Origin: Flavihumibacter sp. UBA7668
GTDB lineage: Bacteria > Bacteroidota > Bacteroidia > Chitinophagales > Chitinophagaceae
DNA length: 64,000 bases
Assembly (NCBI RefSeq): GCF_002483205.1
Contig: NZ_DLHM01000007.1
Coordinates: 558,001 to 622,000, forward strand
Direction of reading: 5' to 3'
Shown piece after piece: positions 19,001-26,674 of this stretch; position 1 is the first letter of the stretch, and every line of letters starts with the position of its first letter. The position numbers and the translations under genes are program-made. The notes beneath the pieces were generated by a model that had not been told where the DNA came from, did no database searches, and worked only from the letters and a program-made list of their open reading frames with translations.

Positions 19001-19444
19001 ACCCGTCGGGTTCAGGGCTGGTTTCTGCCCGAAGAGCATGTCTTTCAAAAACATGCGGAAAGCATGAAATCACTGGTAGAGCAGGGAGCCCTTGCAGGAG
19101 TTGGAAGTCATGGCGAATTCCAGGGACTCGGTTACCACTGGGAACTATGGTCCATGCAAAGCGGAGGGATGAGTACCCATAATGCATTAAAAACCGCTAC
19201 TATTCTGGGGGCAAAAACTTTGGGACTGGATAGCAATCTGGGCAGTATCGAATCCGGTAAAATCGCGGATCTGGTAATTCTTGATTCCAATCCGCTGGAA
19301 AATATCCGGAACACCAATTCCGTGCGCTGGGTGGTTAAAAACGGGCGTTTATACGACGGGAATACAGCAGATGAGCTCCATCCCCGTCAAAAACCTCTCT
19401 CCCGTGAAGAGTTTTCTTATCCTACCCCAACCCCCCGCAACTAA
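16019..19444 (+). CDS. Exported amidohydrolase with N-terminal TolB/Tricorn-like beta-propeller
   Basis: A 1,141-residue secreted protein with a signal peptide ending near HPLYAHP. Repeated PD40-type blades follow up to about residue 660, for example MSPDGNTIVFD, YSPDGKRILFTSDRSGGENLW and WSPDGNDLIFSTW. A low-complexity Lys/Ala/Ser linker is near 680-710. The C-terminal metallo-amidohydrolase domain has the metal pair in FIDTHAHMWPN, His in PTTEGG and GHEHSLP, and the closing GSIESGKIADLVILDSNPL. The propeller probably presents or gates substrate; the reaction is hydrolysis of an amide or cyclic amide of unknown identity. It ends directly at a perfect 21-bp hairpin. Confidence 0.88.
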   Translation: MCLNRLLTAVPVCLFSMLSVHPLYAHPAPKFNYNQPLTDTTKKDSIQYTPFKNLPLKAARNLPIKTNEGTWLSVDMSPDGNTIVFDLLGDLYTIPSSGGKATQVTRGMAFDTHPRYSPDGKRILFTSDRSGGENLWYIDLEKKDTVQLTKDNNMNFPSAAWTPDGEYIVFAKGRINVQLYMIHKNGGGGVQLIDAPASLKTIDPAVSADGRYIYFSARNGGWNYNASMPQYQIGLYDREKAKHRTITDRYGSAFAPVLSKDGKWMVYGSRYEEKTGLILRDLQSGKESWLIYPFQRDEQESIATMGVLPGMCFTPDNKALIASTDGKIKRIPLDGKPATEIPFQVESMLELGPQLDFQFPITDTSHALVTQIRQAVPSPDGKKLAFTALNRLYIMDYPNGQPKRVTTNNFTEAMPAWSPDGNDLIFSTWTPKGGHIYKAGINGKKPIQQLTKQPGLYQFLVFNPAGDRIVFQHASTEAYQQAIRPFYNNAEEELAWIPANGGNITVIDKALGRYQPHFTSRDNRIYLTQNGQLVSIQWDGSDEKIHAKITGITTYGISHFQNGNPQLDACMLTEANAAAMEMQLPSNASQIRMAPDGSRALAQINNEIYWLTIPLTGKTVTINLADAATAAFPAKKLTTIGGEFPAWAGNSKKIHWSIGNAHFIYDIDEAQRIEDSLVAAKKRTALAKSATDTSKNAKDSIAAAKKEAAYKPEENAIKIYYQRDIPQGTLVFRNARIITMKGDEIIENGDLLVVNNRIRAVGPAGSLSIPNGAKEINAGGKTILPGFIDTHAHMWPNWTMHKNQIWIYAVNLAYGVTTTMDPQTGTTDVLTYSDLVESGQMVGPRVYSTGPGVGFWSYNVKDSAQAESILEQYSKYYHTNYIKMYLTGNRQQRQWILNAARNQGLHPTTEGGLNFKLNMTNLIDGYPGHEHSLPIYPLYRDVTGAIAKAQMAVTPTLLVSYGGPWAENFYFQTENPYHNKKMQHFMPYEELAAKTRRVQGWFLPEEHVFQKHAESMKSLVEQGALAGVGSHGEFQGLGYHWELWSMQSGGMSTHNALKTATILGAKTLGLDSNLGSIESGKIADLVILDSNPLENIRNTNSVRWVVKNGRLYDGNTADELHPRQKPLSREEFSYPTPTPRN

Positions 19445-19491
19445 TTTCACCCGACCGGTGCCACCGGTCGGGTGGCACCGGTCGGGTGAAA
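19445..19491. repeat. Perfect 21-bp inverted repeat made of three 14-bp units
   Basis: Begins at the first base after the amidohydrolase stop codon. Arms 19445-19465 and 19471-19491 are perfectly complementary around loop GGTCG. The same DNA reads as three copies of a 13-mer every 14 bp: CACCCGACCGGTG at 19448 (inverted), then CACCGGTCGGGTG at 19462 and 19476. No T-tract follows. It is part of a 349-bp gene-free stretch (19445-19793) that otherwise contains only the padR promoter and leader. Confidence 0.92.
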
Positions 19492-19645
19492 GGGCGCGCC
19501 GTTTAACCCCGAAAAACGCCGTTCGTCGAATGGCATAAATTTTTCTGAAACTCAGTCAAAACGATAAAAGTCTTATCCAGACTGCATTTCGCGTTAAACC
19601 AGTTATTGTTCAATCAAGATTACCTTCGTTTGTCCGGTACTTTAT

Positions 19646-19677
19646 TTTGCATAGTACTGAAACTTTCCATAGATTTG
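19646..19677 (+). promoter_or_regulatory. Candidate promoter of padR-pspC (TTTG-N20-TAGATTTG)
   Basis: TTTG at 19646-19649 is followed after exactly 20 bp by TAGATTTG at 19670-19677, matching the Bacteroidota -33/-7 arrangement. The predicted start of transcription is near 19683, giving a leader of about 110 nt before the padR ATG. Confidence 0.65.
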
Positions 19678-19698
19678 TGTTGTCAAAGGTATAGAACA

Positions 19699-19774
19699 GG
19701 GCTGGTGGCCATTGGCGAATGAACCTTATCCAAACACGTAAACCTTATCCCCTCGCCTTCACCGCCACCAGCCC
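19699..19774 (+). promoter_or_regulatory. Long-range inverted repeat in the padR leader
   Basis: GGGCTGGTGGC (19699-19709) and GCCACCAGCCC (19764-19774) are perfectly complementary over 11 bp, with 54 nt between them. A TTTT run follows, and the padR start codon is 20 nt downstream. The loop holds two copies of AACCTTATCC (19722-19731 and 19741-19750). The layout suits a transcribed leader whose folding could affect readthrough or translation. Confidence 0.5.
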
Positions 19775-19793
19775 TTTTAAAACAAAGAATGCC

Positions 19794-20162
19794 ATGAACA
19801 TAGAAAACACTCAAAGCCAAATGCGGAAAGGGATACTGGAATTCTGTATCCTGTCAATTATCCGCCGGGGTGAAGCCTATCCAAGTGATATTGTGGATGA
19901 GATGCGGGCAGCCAACCTCCAAATTCTGGAAGGCACGCTTTATCCACTGCTTACCCGCCTCAAAAATGCAGACATGCTCACCTATCGCTGGGTAGAAAGC
20001 AATTCCGGTCCTCCCCGGAAGTACTTCTCCCTCACCGAAAAAGGAGAGGCCTTCTACCAGGAACTGGAAGCAACCTGGATTGAACTGGCCAACGGTGTCA
20101 AGGCATTAACCAGCAAATCCGAATTACTTCCCAATATTCCTGATAACCCAACTACCAACTAA
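19794..20162 (+). CDS. PadR family transcriptional regulator
   Basis: A 122-residue winged-helix regulator. The PadR pattern is clear: MRKGILEFCILSIIRRGEAY, then EMRAANLQILEGTLYPLLTRL and the wing RWVESNSGPPRKYFSLTEKG, with a short C-terminal dimerisation helix. I start at the ATG 19794 (MNIENTQSQMRKG). The open frame reaches back to 19719 but that part overlaps the leader repeat and looks non-coding. It lies 28 bp upstream of the PspC-domain gene, a pairing common in Bacteroidota, so it probably controls that gene and itself. Confidence 0.92.
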   Translation: MNIENTQSQMRKGILEFCILSIIRRGEAYPSDIVDEMRAANLQILEGTLYPLLTRLKNADMLTYRWVESNSGPPRKYFSLTEKGEAFYQELEATWIELANGVKALTSKSELLPNIPDNPTTN

Positions 20163-20190
20163 TACTTCAACCTGCTAATACTTATCAATT

Positions 20191-22464
20191 ATGAAAAAGG
20201 TCATCAATATAAACTTCCACGGTCGGGTGATTCCTATAGAGGAAACCGCTTTCGATCTGTTGAAGCAATATACCGAGAGCCTGCGTCGCTATTTCGCTAA
20301 TGAAGAGGGGCGCGATGAGATCATCAACGATATCGAAGGCCGGATCGCCGAGTTATTCTCTGATCGTCTGAAAAAAGGTGCAGTTTGCATTACAGATGAA
20401 GACGTGAACACCATTATCGCCAGTATGGGACGTCCAGAAGAGCTGGAAGCAGCCGAAGCCGACGTCTTCACCGCAACCGGTATGGGAAGCAGCACCGGCT
20501 CTTCTGCCAATCAGTCTGCCGGATACCAGGGCAGCAGTTCCTCATCCGGCACAGGATCAACCTTTACAGGCAGTACCTATAGCAGTGGTAATTTCCGCAG
20601 AGGAAATCTTTACCGCAATGCAGATGATAAAATCCTCGGTGGTGTGTGTAGCGGACTGGCCAATTACCTTGGCATAGACCCTGTGATTATGCGAATCATC
20701 TTCGTATTGCTCGCCGGTGCGCTGTTCTGGGTATATATCCTGCTCTGGATCATTGTCCCCTCCCAATCACTCAGCTCCAATATCACCAAGCGCCTGTACC
20801 GCAATCCGGATGATAAAGTCATCGCTGGTGTAGCAGGAGGTCTGGCTGTATATTTCAATATCGCCTCCTGGATTCCCCGCCTCATTTTTGCCCTCCCCCT
20901 TATCCTGGGCATCATCGGCAGCGGATTCAATGCCTTCTTTTGGGATTGGGATTTTATGATTGGTCCACGTATCATTTCAGGCGGATTAGGCTCCACCCTG
21001 TTTGTTGTGTACCTCGTACTCTGGATCGCTGTACCCTATGCCACCACTGCCGCTGAAAAGCTGGAAATGAAAGGCGAACGCATCGACCTGAACTCTATCC
21101 GCGATACCGTTAAAGGGGATCTCGAGTCTTTTAAGACCCGCGCGCAAAACTGGGGCGCGGAAGTAAAACAAACCGCCCAACAGTTTAGCACCCACGGCAA
21201 AGCATTCGCTGAAGAAGCTGCTCCTGTTGCAAGAAGGGCCGGATCCGGATTGGGATATGCAATCGGTATGTTATTCAAAATATTCTTTTTTGTTATCGCC
21301 GCCATAGTTGCCATCTCCTTATTCTTTGCCCTGCTCGGAATTCTGTTTAGCGGGATGGCCATCTTCCCCATCAAGGATTTCTTCCTGGAAGGTTTCTGGC
21401 AAAACAGCCTCGCCTGGTCAAGTATCATTCTTTTCATGGGAGTACCCATCATTGCCCTGATTACCTGGCTGGTACGCCGCATCATGGGTGTGAAAAGTAC
21501 CAATAATTACCTGGGTTACACCTTCGGCGGACTATGGGTGATCGGCTTGTTCAGCTTTATTTTTCTGGCGGGATTAATGGCTCGCAATTTTAAAAATCGC
21601 GCCGGTGTGGAACATACTGTTACCATGCAACAACCCAGCAACGACAAACTCTTTGTGGAAGCTGTTGGTAATAATATCCGCTACTATGGTGATGACTGGT
21701 TCGGCATCGAATGGGATGAAGATGCGCCTTTCTATGGTATCAACCGCGATAGCCTCATGCTTAAAACCGTTCGGTTAAACGTGGTGAAAAGCAACGATAG
21801 TAACTTTCATGCCTATACCATAAAATTCAGTCGCAGTAACACCAATAATAAAGCCAAAGAACTGGCAGAACATATCGAGTTTCCCATCAATCAACTGGAC
21901 AGTGTATTACAATTGCCCAGAGGATTTGTAATCACCTCAGGAGATAAATTTCGTAATCAGCAGGTACTTGTTGTTATAGAAGTACCTATCGGAAAAAGAA
22001 TTGAAATCGACCGCAGCATAGAAGACTTCGAATGGTTCAATGTAAACATGAACCGCAGAAGAGGTTTCAATGTAAGCTGGGATAATAACTGGGACGACTC
22101 CTATTCATGGGACAATAACATTGAATATGTAATGACCCGCGACGGATTGAAACGCGTAAGCGATTTCTCTGAAAAAGAACTGAAAGAAGGTAAGTTCAAA
22201 TTTAAAATCGATGACAAAGGTGTAACCATCGAAGGAGAAGGTGAAATTATAGACAGCAACAAAGGGTATGAATATAAAGGCCCCGATAAAGACAAACCCG
22301 TTAAAAAAGATACTGGTAAAATAAAAGCAGAAATATCTGTTACAAAAAATGAAGATGATGAATCCAACTCCGGCTACCTGCCTTCTATGAATTCATTGCC
22401 CTCTTTGCCCAGTACAGATATTGATGCAAGTCCCCTGGTTATTTTAACCTCCTTGCTGAGATAA
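20191..22464 (+). CDS. Membrane protein with two PspC domains
   Basis: A 757-residue inner-membrane protein. The N-terminal 90 residues form a soluble domain with Glu-rich helices (RDEIINDIEGRIAELFSDRL), followed by a Ser/Gly/Thr linker. Two PspC domains follow: LYRNADDKILGGVCSGLA near residue 145 and LYRNPDDKVIAGVAGGLA near 203, each ending in a hydrophobic helix. Several further membrane helices occupy about 350-475. The C-terminal 270 residues are soluble and Asp/Asn/Lys-rich. PspC proteins sense or buffer cell-membrane stress. It is cotranscribed with padR and followed by a strong terminator. Confidence 0.85.
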   Translation: MKKVININFHGRVIPIEETAFDLLKQYTESLRRYFANEEGRDEIINDIEGRIAELFSDRLKKGAVCITDEDVNTIIASMGRPEELEAAEADVFTATGMGSSTGSSANQSAGYQGSSSSSGTGSTFTGSTYSSGNFRRGNLYRNADDKILGGVCSGLANYLGIDPVIMRIIFVLLAGALFWVYILLWIIVPSQSLSSNITKRLYRNPDDKVIAGVAGGLAVYFNIASWIPRLIFALPLILGIIGSGFNAFFWDWDFMIGPRIISGGLGSTLFVVYLVLWIAVPYATTAAEKLEMKGERIDLNSIRDTVKGDLESFKTRAQNWGAEVKQTAQQFSTHGKAFAEEAAPVARRAGSGLGYAIGMLFKIFFFVIAAIVAISLFFALLGILFSGMAIFPIKDFFLEGFWQNSLAWSSIILFMGVPIIALITWLVRRIMGVKSTNNYLGYTFGGLWVIGLFSFIFLAGLMARNFKNRAGVEHTVTMQQPSNDKLFVEAVGNNIRYYGDDWFGIEWDEDAPFYGINRDSLMLKTVRLNVVKSNDSNFHAYTIKFSRSNTNNKAKELAEHIEFPINQLDSVLQLPRGFVITSGDKFRNQQVLVVIEVPIGKRIEIDRSIEDFEWFNVNMNRRRGFNVSWDNNWDDSYSWDNNIEYVMTRDGLKRVSDFSEKELKEGKFKFKIDDKGVTIEGEGEIIDSNKGYEYKGPDKDKPVKKDTGKIKAEISVTKNEDDESNSGYLPSMNSLPSLPSTDIDASPLVILTSLLR

Positions 22465-22535
22465 AAACACCCCTATTCTATATGCCAACCCGGCCGCCGC
22501 ATCGATGAGATGGAAGGCGGGGTTGAAGTTGGAAC

Positions 22536-22571
22536 ATCCCCGCTTTTTCCAGGCGGGGATTTTTTTATTTT
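22536..22571 (+). terminator. Intrinsic terminator after the padR-pspC operon
   Basis: ATCCCCGC (22536-22543) pairs perfectly with GCGGGGAT (22553-22560) around a 9-nt loop, followed by TTTTTTATTTT. It lies 72 bp after the pspC stop and 30 bp before the response-regulator ATG, so that gene needs its own promoter. Confidence 0.9.
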
Positions 22572-22601
22572 CTTGGCGATTTTACTTGACATTTGCCTTC
22601 T

Positions 22602-23279
22602 ATGAATAATGAGCAGCCTGCCAACCTTCAGATTGCTATGATCGATGATCATAATCTCCTGCGCAACGGATTAGCCAAAATCATCAACGAATTTGATGGC
22701 TTCGAAGTAAGTATCCAGGCCAATAATGGCAGGGAATTTATTGATCTTATGTCTACCCGCAAAAAACCAGATATTGTACTGCTGGACATAAATATGCCGG
22801 TAATGAACGGATACGAAACAGCTAAATGGATTAATTCCCATTTACCCGGCACCAAAATGCTTGTATTGAGCATGCTGGATACCGATTACGCTTTTATCAG
22901 GATGATCCGCCTGGGTGCGCGTGGTTTTATGATAAAGGACAGCCATCCTGAACAATTTTATCGCGCACTGGTTCAATTACGTGATGAAGGCTTTTACATG
23001 AATGAGATTCTAACTCCCCGTATGGCGAATCGGCTGAAAGCTGACCATAGCCAGGATACCGGAATAACCCAGGATGGTCAGCCCAACCTATCAGCGAAAG
23101 AAATCGAATTTCTCAAACTGGCATGCACCGAAATGACCTACCGCGAAATAGCCGCTGCAATGGGCATCAGCATAAGAACTGTTGACAGCTATCGCGATGT
23201 TCTGTTTGATAAACTGGCCGTTACCACCCGCATCGGGCTGGTGCTTTATGCTATCAAAAATGGTATTGTAATGATCTGA
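22602..23279 (+). CDS. NarL/FixJ-type response regulator
   Basis: A 225-residue two-component regulator. The receiver domain has the acidic pair in MIDDHNLLRNG, the phospho-acceptor Asp in DIVLLDINMP, the switch Ser in LVLSMLD and the Lys in GFMIKDSHPEQ. The C-terminal LuxR-type HTH reads LSAKEIEFLKLAC and YREIAAAMGISIRTVDSYR. No histidine kinase is adjacent. I start at ATG 22602 rather than the TTG at 22593. GACATTTG at 22588-22595 resembles a degenerate -7 box, only 6 nt from the ATG. The 3' end overlaps the convergent GgpPS gene by 26 bp. Confidence 0.93.
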   Translation: MNNEQPANLQIAMIDDHNLLRNGLAKIINEFDGFEVSIQANNGREFIDLMSTRKKPDIVLLDINMPVMNGYETAKWINSHLPGTKMLVLSMLDTDYAFIRMIRLGARGFMIKDSHPEQFYRALVQLRDEGFYMNEILTPRMANRLKADHSQDTGITQDGQPNLSAKEIEFLKLACTEMTYREIAAAMGISIRTVDSYRDVLFDKLAVTTRIGLVLYAIKNGIVMI

Positions 23280-25509
23280 TGGATTCCATCTCCTGCATAA
23301 AATCATTACTCCAGTAACTGATATCATAATATTGAACCGTATCAAATAATCGACCCATTCGCATATCCCGTTCTTCCGGTTCCATCAGCAGAGCCTGTAA
23401 CAATACCTCTTTCAAAGAACGTTTATCATATGGGTTGGTTCGAAGGGCATAGCCCATTTCCACCGATACTCCTGCAAACTCAGATATGATAAGTACCCCT
23501 TTGTCGGTTTCTTTCAATCCCTGTACTGCCACAAATTCTTTGGCTACCAGGTTCAGTCCGTCTCGCAGCGGTGTGATCCAGGCAATATCAGAAACAGCAT
23601 AATAGGCTACCAGTTCTTCAAATGGAAATGATCGAAAGAAGAAATGGATCGGCGTCCATCCAATACGGGAATATTTCCCATTGATTTTGCCAATTGCCTG
23701 CTCCAGTTCCTGTTGAACCTTATCATATATCTTCATGCCCTTTGCCGGAGGAGTACAGATATTAATCAACTCCACTTTTCCATGAAACTCCGGATATTCT
23801 TCCAGGAATTCCTGGAATGCATAGATTTTTTCCAACGGACCTTTTACATAATCCAGGCGCTCCACACTAAGGACGATTTTTTTATTTTCCCCAACCTGAT
23901 TCCTCAATTGCTGCACCAGGTTATTCCGTTGTGCTTTTTCAAAACAATCCTTGATATACCCGGTATGTACGCCGATCGGATGAGCCCCCAGCTTCACTTT
24001 CCTGGACCCTGCCTCAATCAGTCGGGGCATTTTTTCAATTCCTAACGGACAGCTATAGCTGAGAAAACGCTCGGTGCAGTTTTGCTCTTCCAGAACAGTT
24101 ACAGGAAGCAGGCTCTTTACAACATCCACAAAATTTACTGCATAACGGGGAATATGGAATCCGATATAATCGCATTGCAACAGACTTCCAATAATATCAC
24201 CCCGCCATGGAATGATATTAAATATATCTGCCGGTGGAAAACTGGTATGATGGAAAAAAGCAATGTTCAGATCCGGTCTTAACTGACGAAGAATTCCAGG
24301 AACCATCCACAGATTATAATCATGAATCCAGACATTCGCTCCATAATCCGCTTCACTCGCGGTTTTTTCTGCAAAGAGGCGATTAATCCTTACATAATGA
24401 TCCCAATGATCATGATTAAAACTTGCTTTATCAATAAAAGAAAAAATTGTAGGCCAGAATGCTTCTTTTGAAAAGACTTTATAAAAGAGCTCAACTTCTT
24501 TTTTGGTTAGACCAATTCGTCCGGCCAGTAAATGCGGATATTTCTCTTCATCAATGTACATATTCCTCAACTTTGTACCGGTTTTCTCCACCTCTTCCCA
24601 GGCAATCCAGGTACCGGAACGGCCGCCACTGAAAAACCCCATTAGTGATGGAATAATACCATTCGGACTCGTTGGCGGAACATGTTTTTTCTCTCCGTTT
24701 ACTTCCCTGATTTCATAGGGAAGCCGGTGATACACCATCAGCAACTGATTTTCTCCCGCAGCCGGCAATTCATTGCTTTCTTCTGCAGCAGGATCATATT
24801 GATTGAAGGCACCAAATGCACGGAATGCTTCCAGAATACCGCCACAACCCGCACGTTCTGCCTGATAGATGAGTGATTGTCCGGCTGTTGCTTCAATCAG
24901 CGCCGGTTCAGCAGCACCAACCACAACCCCTTTATAACCGGTTTGGTAGAGCGATAAGTCATTCAGTGTATCTCCCGCCACCAGAATCTGGTCTTCCGGT
25001 ACATTCAACAATTTTACCAGGTGCTTTAATGTAAATCCTTTATTCACACCGGGGGGTAATACATCCAGAAATTTACCTGCAGATACCAGCACATCACAAC
25101 CAAGATCGGCTGCTGAATGCTTCAGTTGTTCCATATCGGTTTCGTGATCGAAGAAATAAGAACTTCTTCGGGTCATTGGTACTTCCTGACGACGTAATCC
25201 GGGAATATCTTTGAGGCGATTATTTACAACCAGAGATCCTGGCCACCTGTTTTCTATTTCCGACTGAATGGGCTGAATGGGTTCCAATGTTCGGCCATTC
25301 ACCACCGTTGCACCCACATCACAAATAATATAATCAGGATTGGGAATTACAGGATCATTCAGAAGAGGAATTACGGTTTCCAATCCTCTTCCGGTAACAA
25401 ATACGAGTCGAATTGTTGGATTCTCGCGGATAACCCGGTACAATTGCTGTTTGTCAGCACTCTTCCCACCTAAAAATGTTCCATCCAGATCGGTCGCTAA
25501 TAATAACAT
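23254..25509 (-). CDS. ggpPS: Bifunctional glucosylglycerol-phosphate phosphatase/synthase (HAD-GT20 fusion)
   Basis: A 751-residue cytoplasmic fusion. Residues 1-235 are a HAD-IIB phosphatase: ATDLDGTFLGG with nucleophile Asp7, FVTGRGLE, and GDTLNDLSLY. The remainder is a GT20 glycosyltransferase. Its motifs match glucosylglycerol-phosphate synthase better than trehalose-6-phosphate synthase: YHRLPYE, TSPNGIIPSL, GTWIAWEE, WIHDYNLWMVPG, FFHHTSFPPADIFN and GFHIPRYAVNFVD. Fused GgpPS enzymes are known in some Pseudomonadota; they join ADP-glucose to glycerol-3-phosphate and remove the phosphate. The gene 10 bp upstream is gpsA, which makes glycerol-3-phosphate and supports this reading. A trehalose or other sugar-phosphate role remains possible. 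Confidence 0.78.
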   Translation of the reverse strand: MLLLATDLDGTFLGGKSADKQQLYRVIRENPTIRLVFVTGRGLETVIPLLNDPVIPNPDYIICDVGATVVNGRTLEPIQPIQSEIENRWPGSLVVNNRLKDIPGLRRQEVPMTRRSSYFFDHETDMEQLKHSAADLGCDVLVSAGKFLDVLPPGVNKGFTLKHLVKLLNVPEDQILVAGDTLNDLSLYQTGYKGVVVGAAEPALIEATAGQSLIYQAERAGCGGILEAFRAFGAFNQYDPAAEESNELPAAGENQLLMVYHRLPYEIREVNGEKKHVPPTSPNGIIPSLMGFFSGGRSGTWIAWEEVEKTGTKLRNMYIDEEKYPHLLAGRIGLTKKEVELFYKVFSKEAFWPTIFSFIDKASFNHDHWDHYVRINRLFAEKTASEADYGANVWIHDYNLWMVPGILRQLRPDLNIAFFHHTSFPPADIFNIIPWRGDIIGSLLQCDYIGFHIPRYAVNFVDVVKSLLPVTVLEEQNCTERFLSYSCPLGIEKMPRLIEAGSRKVKLGAHPIGVHTGYIKDCFEKAQRNNLVQQLRNQVGENKKIVLSVERLDYVKGPLEKIYAFQEFLEEYPEFHGKVELINICTPPAKGMKIYDKVQQELEQAIGKINGKYSRIGWTPIHFFFRSFPFEELVAYYAVSDIAWITPLRDGLNLVAKEFVAVQGLKETDKGVLIISEFAGVSVEMGYALRTNPYDKRSLKEVLLQALLMEPEERDMRMGRLFDTVQYYDISYWSNDFMQEMESIRSLQYHF

Positions 25510-25519
25510 ACTATCTATT

Positions 25520-26518
25520 TTATCTTAAATAATGTTCAAGCAGCCTCATTTCATTAAACGGTGAGGACTGCTTATATAATATCCGGTAAACCGCAGAAAG
25601 TAGCGGTAACTGGAGTTTGGCAGCTTTCGCTAACTGGTACAAACCTTTTGCTGCCGGATAACCTTCGGCCACCATTTGCATATGAGTTTGTGCCATTTGA
25701 ACGGAATATCCCCGTCCTATTAATTGTCCGAATGCTCCATTCCTGCTGAATCCTGAATAGGCTGTCACCAACAGGTCGCCATAATAGGCTGAGTCATTCA
25801 TATCTCTTGGGGCCGGATGAAGTGTGTCTATCAGGGTTTTTGTTTCTCTTAGGGCGTTACTTATAACCACAGCAAGAAAATTATCACCAAAATTCATACC
25901 CCTTACAATACCGGCAGCAATACCTACTACATTCTTCATAATCGCCGTTAATTCAACGCCCATCGGATCATCGTTGGTGATCACTTTCAGATAAGGCGAT
26001 TGAATAGCAGCAGCTACATCATCCACGGTTTTTGTCGAATGGCCAGAAACCGTGAGATAGGTTCTTCTGCCCATGGCAATTTCCTCCGCATGACAGGGTC
26101 CGCCTAATACCAGGCAATCCCTTGGATTCATTCCCAGTTTTCTGGCCAGAAATAAGGATGGAATTTCTCCGTTTCCCGGAACCACTCCTTTAATTGAAAC
26201 AAGTAATTGTTTCCCCCCCGGTAAAGGATCTTCCCAATCTGCAAGCGTGGCTTCCAGATAGGCCGAGGGTACGGCAAATAAAATATGGTCAGCGGCATCA
26301 ATCGCAGTTTCAACCGATGAAACCGGATTAATTGTATCGAGATTAAGCGACAGGTAATTCAGATAATGTTGCGGACTCCGATGCAGTAATATATGATCCA
26401 CATGGGCCGGCGACCGCAATAACCAGGTCACCTGAACACCGCTTTCTGAGAAAATTTTTACCAGGGCAGTTGCCCAACTTCCACTGCCAACTATACTGAT
26501 TTTTTGTAATGCAGGCAT
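25520..26518 (-). CDS. gpsA: Glycerol-3-phosphate dehydrogenase [NAD(P)+]
   Basis: A 332-residue enzyme reducing dihydroxyacetone phosphate to sn-glycerol-3-phosphate. The Rossmann motif ISIVGSGSWATALVK is at the N-terminus. ISIKGVVPG, LGGPCHAEEIAMG, the catalytic Lys in TAIMKNVVGIAAGI and GDLLVTAYSGFSRNGAFG are family hallmarks. The product feeds phospholipid synthesis and, given the gene 10 bp downstream, probably glucosylglycerol synthesis. I use the ATG at 26518; a TTG frame start at 26560 is unlikely because it spans the promoter box. The ATG lies only 4 nt from the -7 box, so the transcript may be leaderless. Confidence 0.94.
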   Translation of the reverse strand: MPALQKISIVGSGSWATALVKIFSESGVQVTWLLRSPAHVDHILLHRSPQHYLNYLSLNLDTINPVSSVETAIDAADHILFAVPSAYLEATLADWEDPLPGGKQLLVSIKGVVPGNGEIPSLFLARKLGMNPRDCLVLGGPCHAEEIAMGRRTYLTVSGHSTKTVDDVAAAIQSPYLKVITNDDPMGVELTAIMKNVVGIAAGIVRGMNFGDNFLAVVISNALRETKTLIDTLHPAPRDMNDSAYYGDLLVTAYSGFSRNGAFGQLIGRGYSVQMAQTHMQMVAEGYPAAKGLYQLAKAAKLQLPLLSAVYRILYKQSSPFNEMRLLEHYLR

Positions 26519-26522
26519 GCCG

Positions 26523-26530
26523 CAAAGGTA
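26523..26530 (-). promoter_or_regulatory. Candidate -7 box (TACCTTTG) of gpsA-ggpPS
   Basis: On the minus strand TACCTTTG is followed by four bases and then the gpsA ATG. With the usual distance to the start site, transcription would begin at or beside the start codon. Confidence 0.5.
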
Positions 26531-26645
26531 GTCCAGAATGCCCGGTTTATCGGGATGCAATCCTTCTCTTAATTTATAAATATTTGATAATCAATTTAAT
26601 AGACAGCTTATTTTAATGGTATTTTCATATAAAGCAGTTTCCCGC

Positions 26646-26653
26646 TACTTTTG
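26646..26653 (+). promoter_or_regulatory. Candidate -7 box (TACTTTTG) of gcvT
   Basis: Exact TAnnTTTG match 21 nt before the gcvT ATG, in the 156-bp divergent gap with gpsA. Confidence 0.5.
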
Positions 26654-26674
26654 CGCCACACCAACAGCAGGCCA

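Noticed and set aside
23254..25509. Annotation as trehalose-6-phosphate synthase/phosphatase
   Set aside because: GT20 motifs and the gpsA neighbour fit glucosylglycerol-phosphate synthesis better; trehalose activity is kept only as an alternative.
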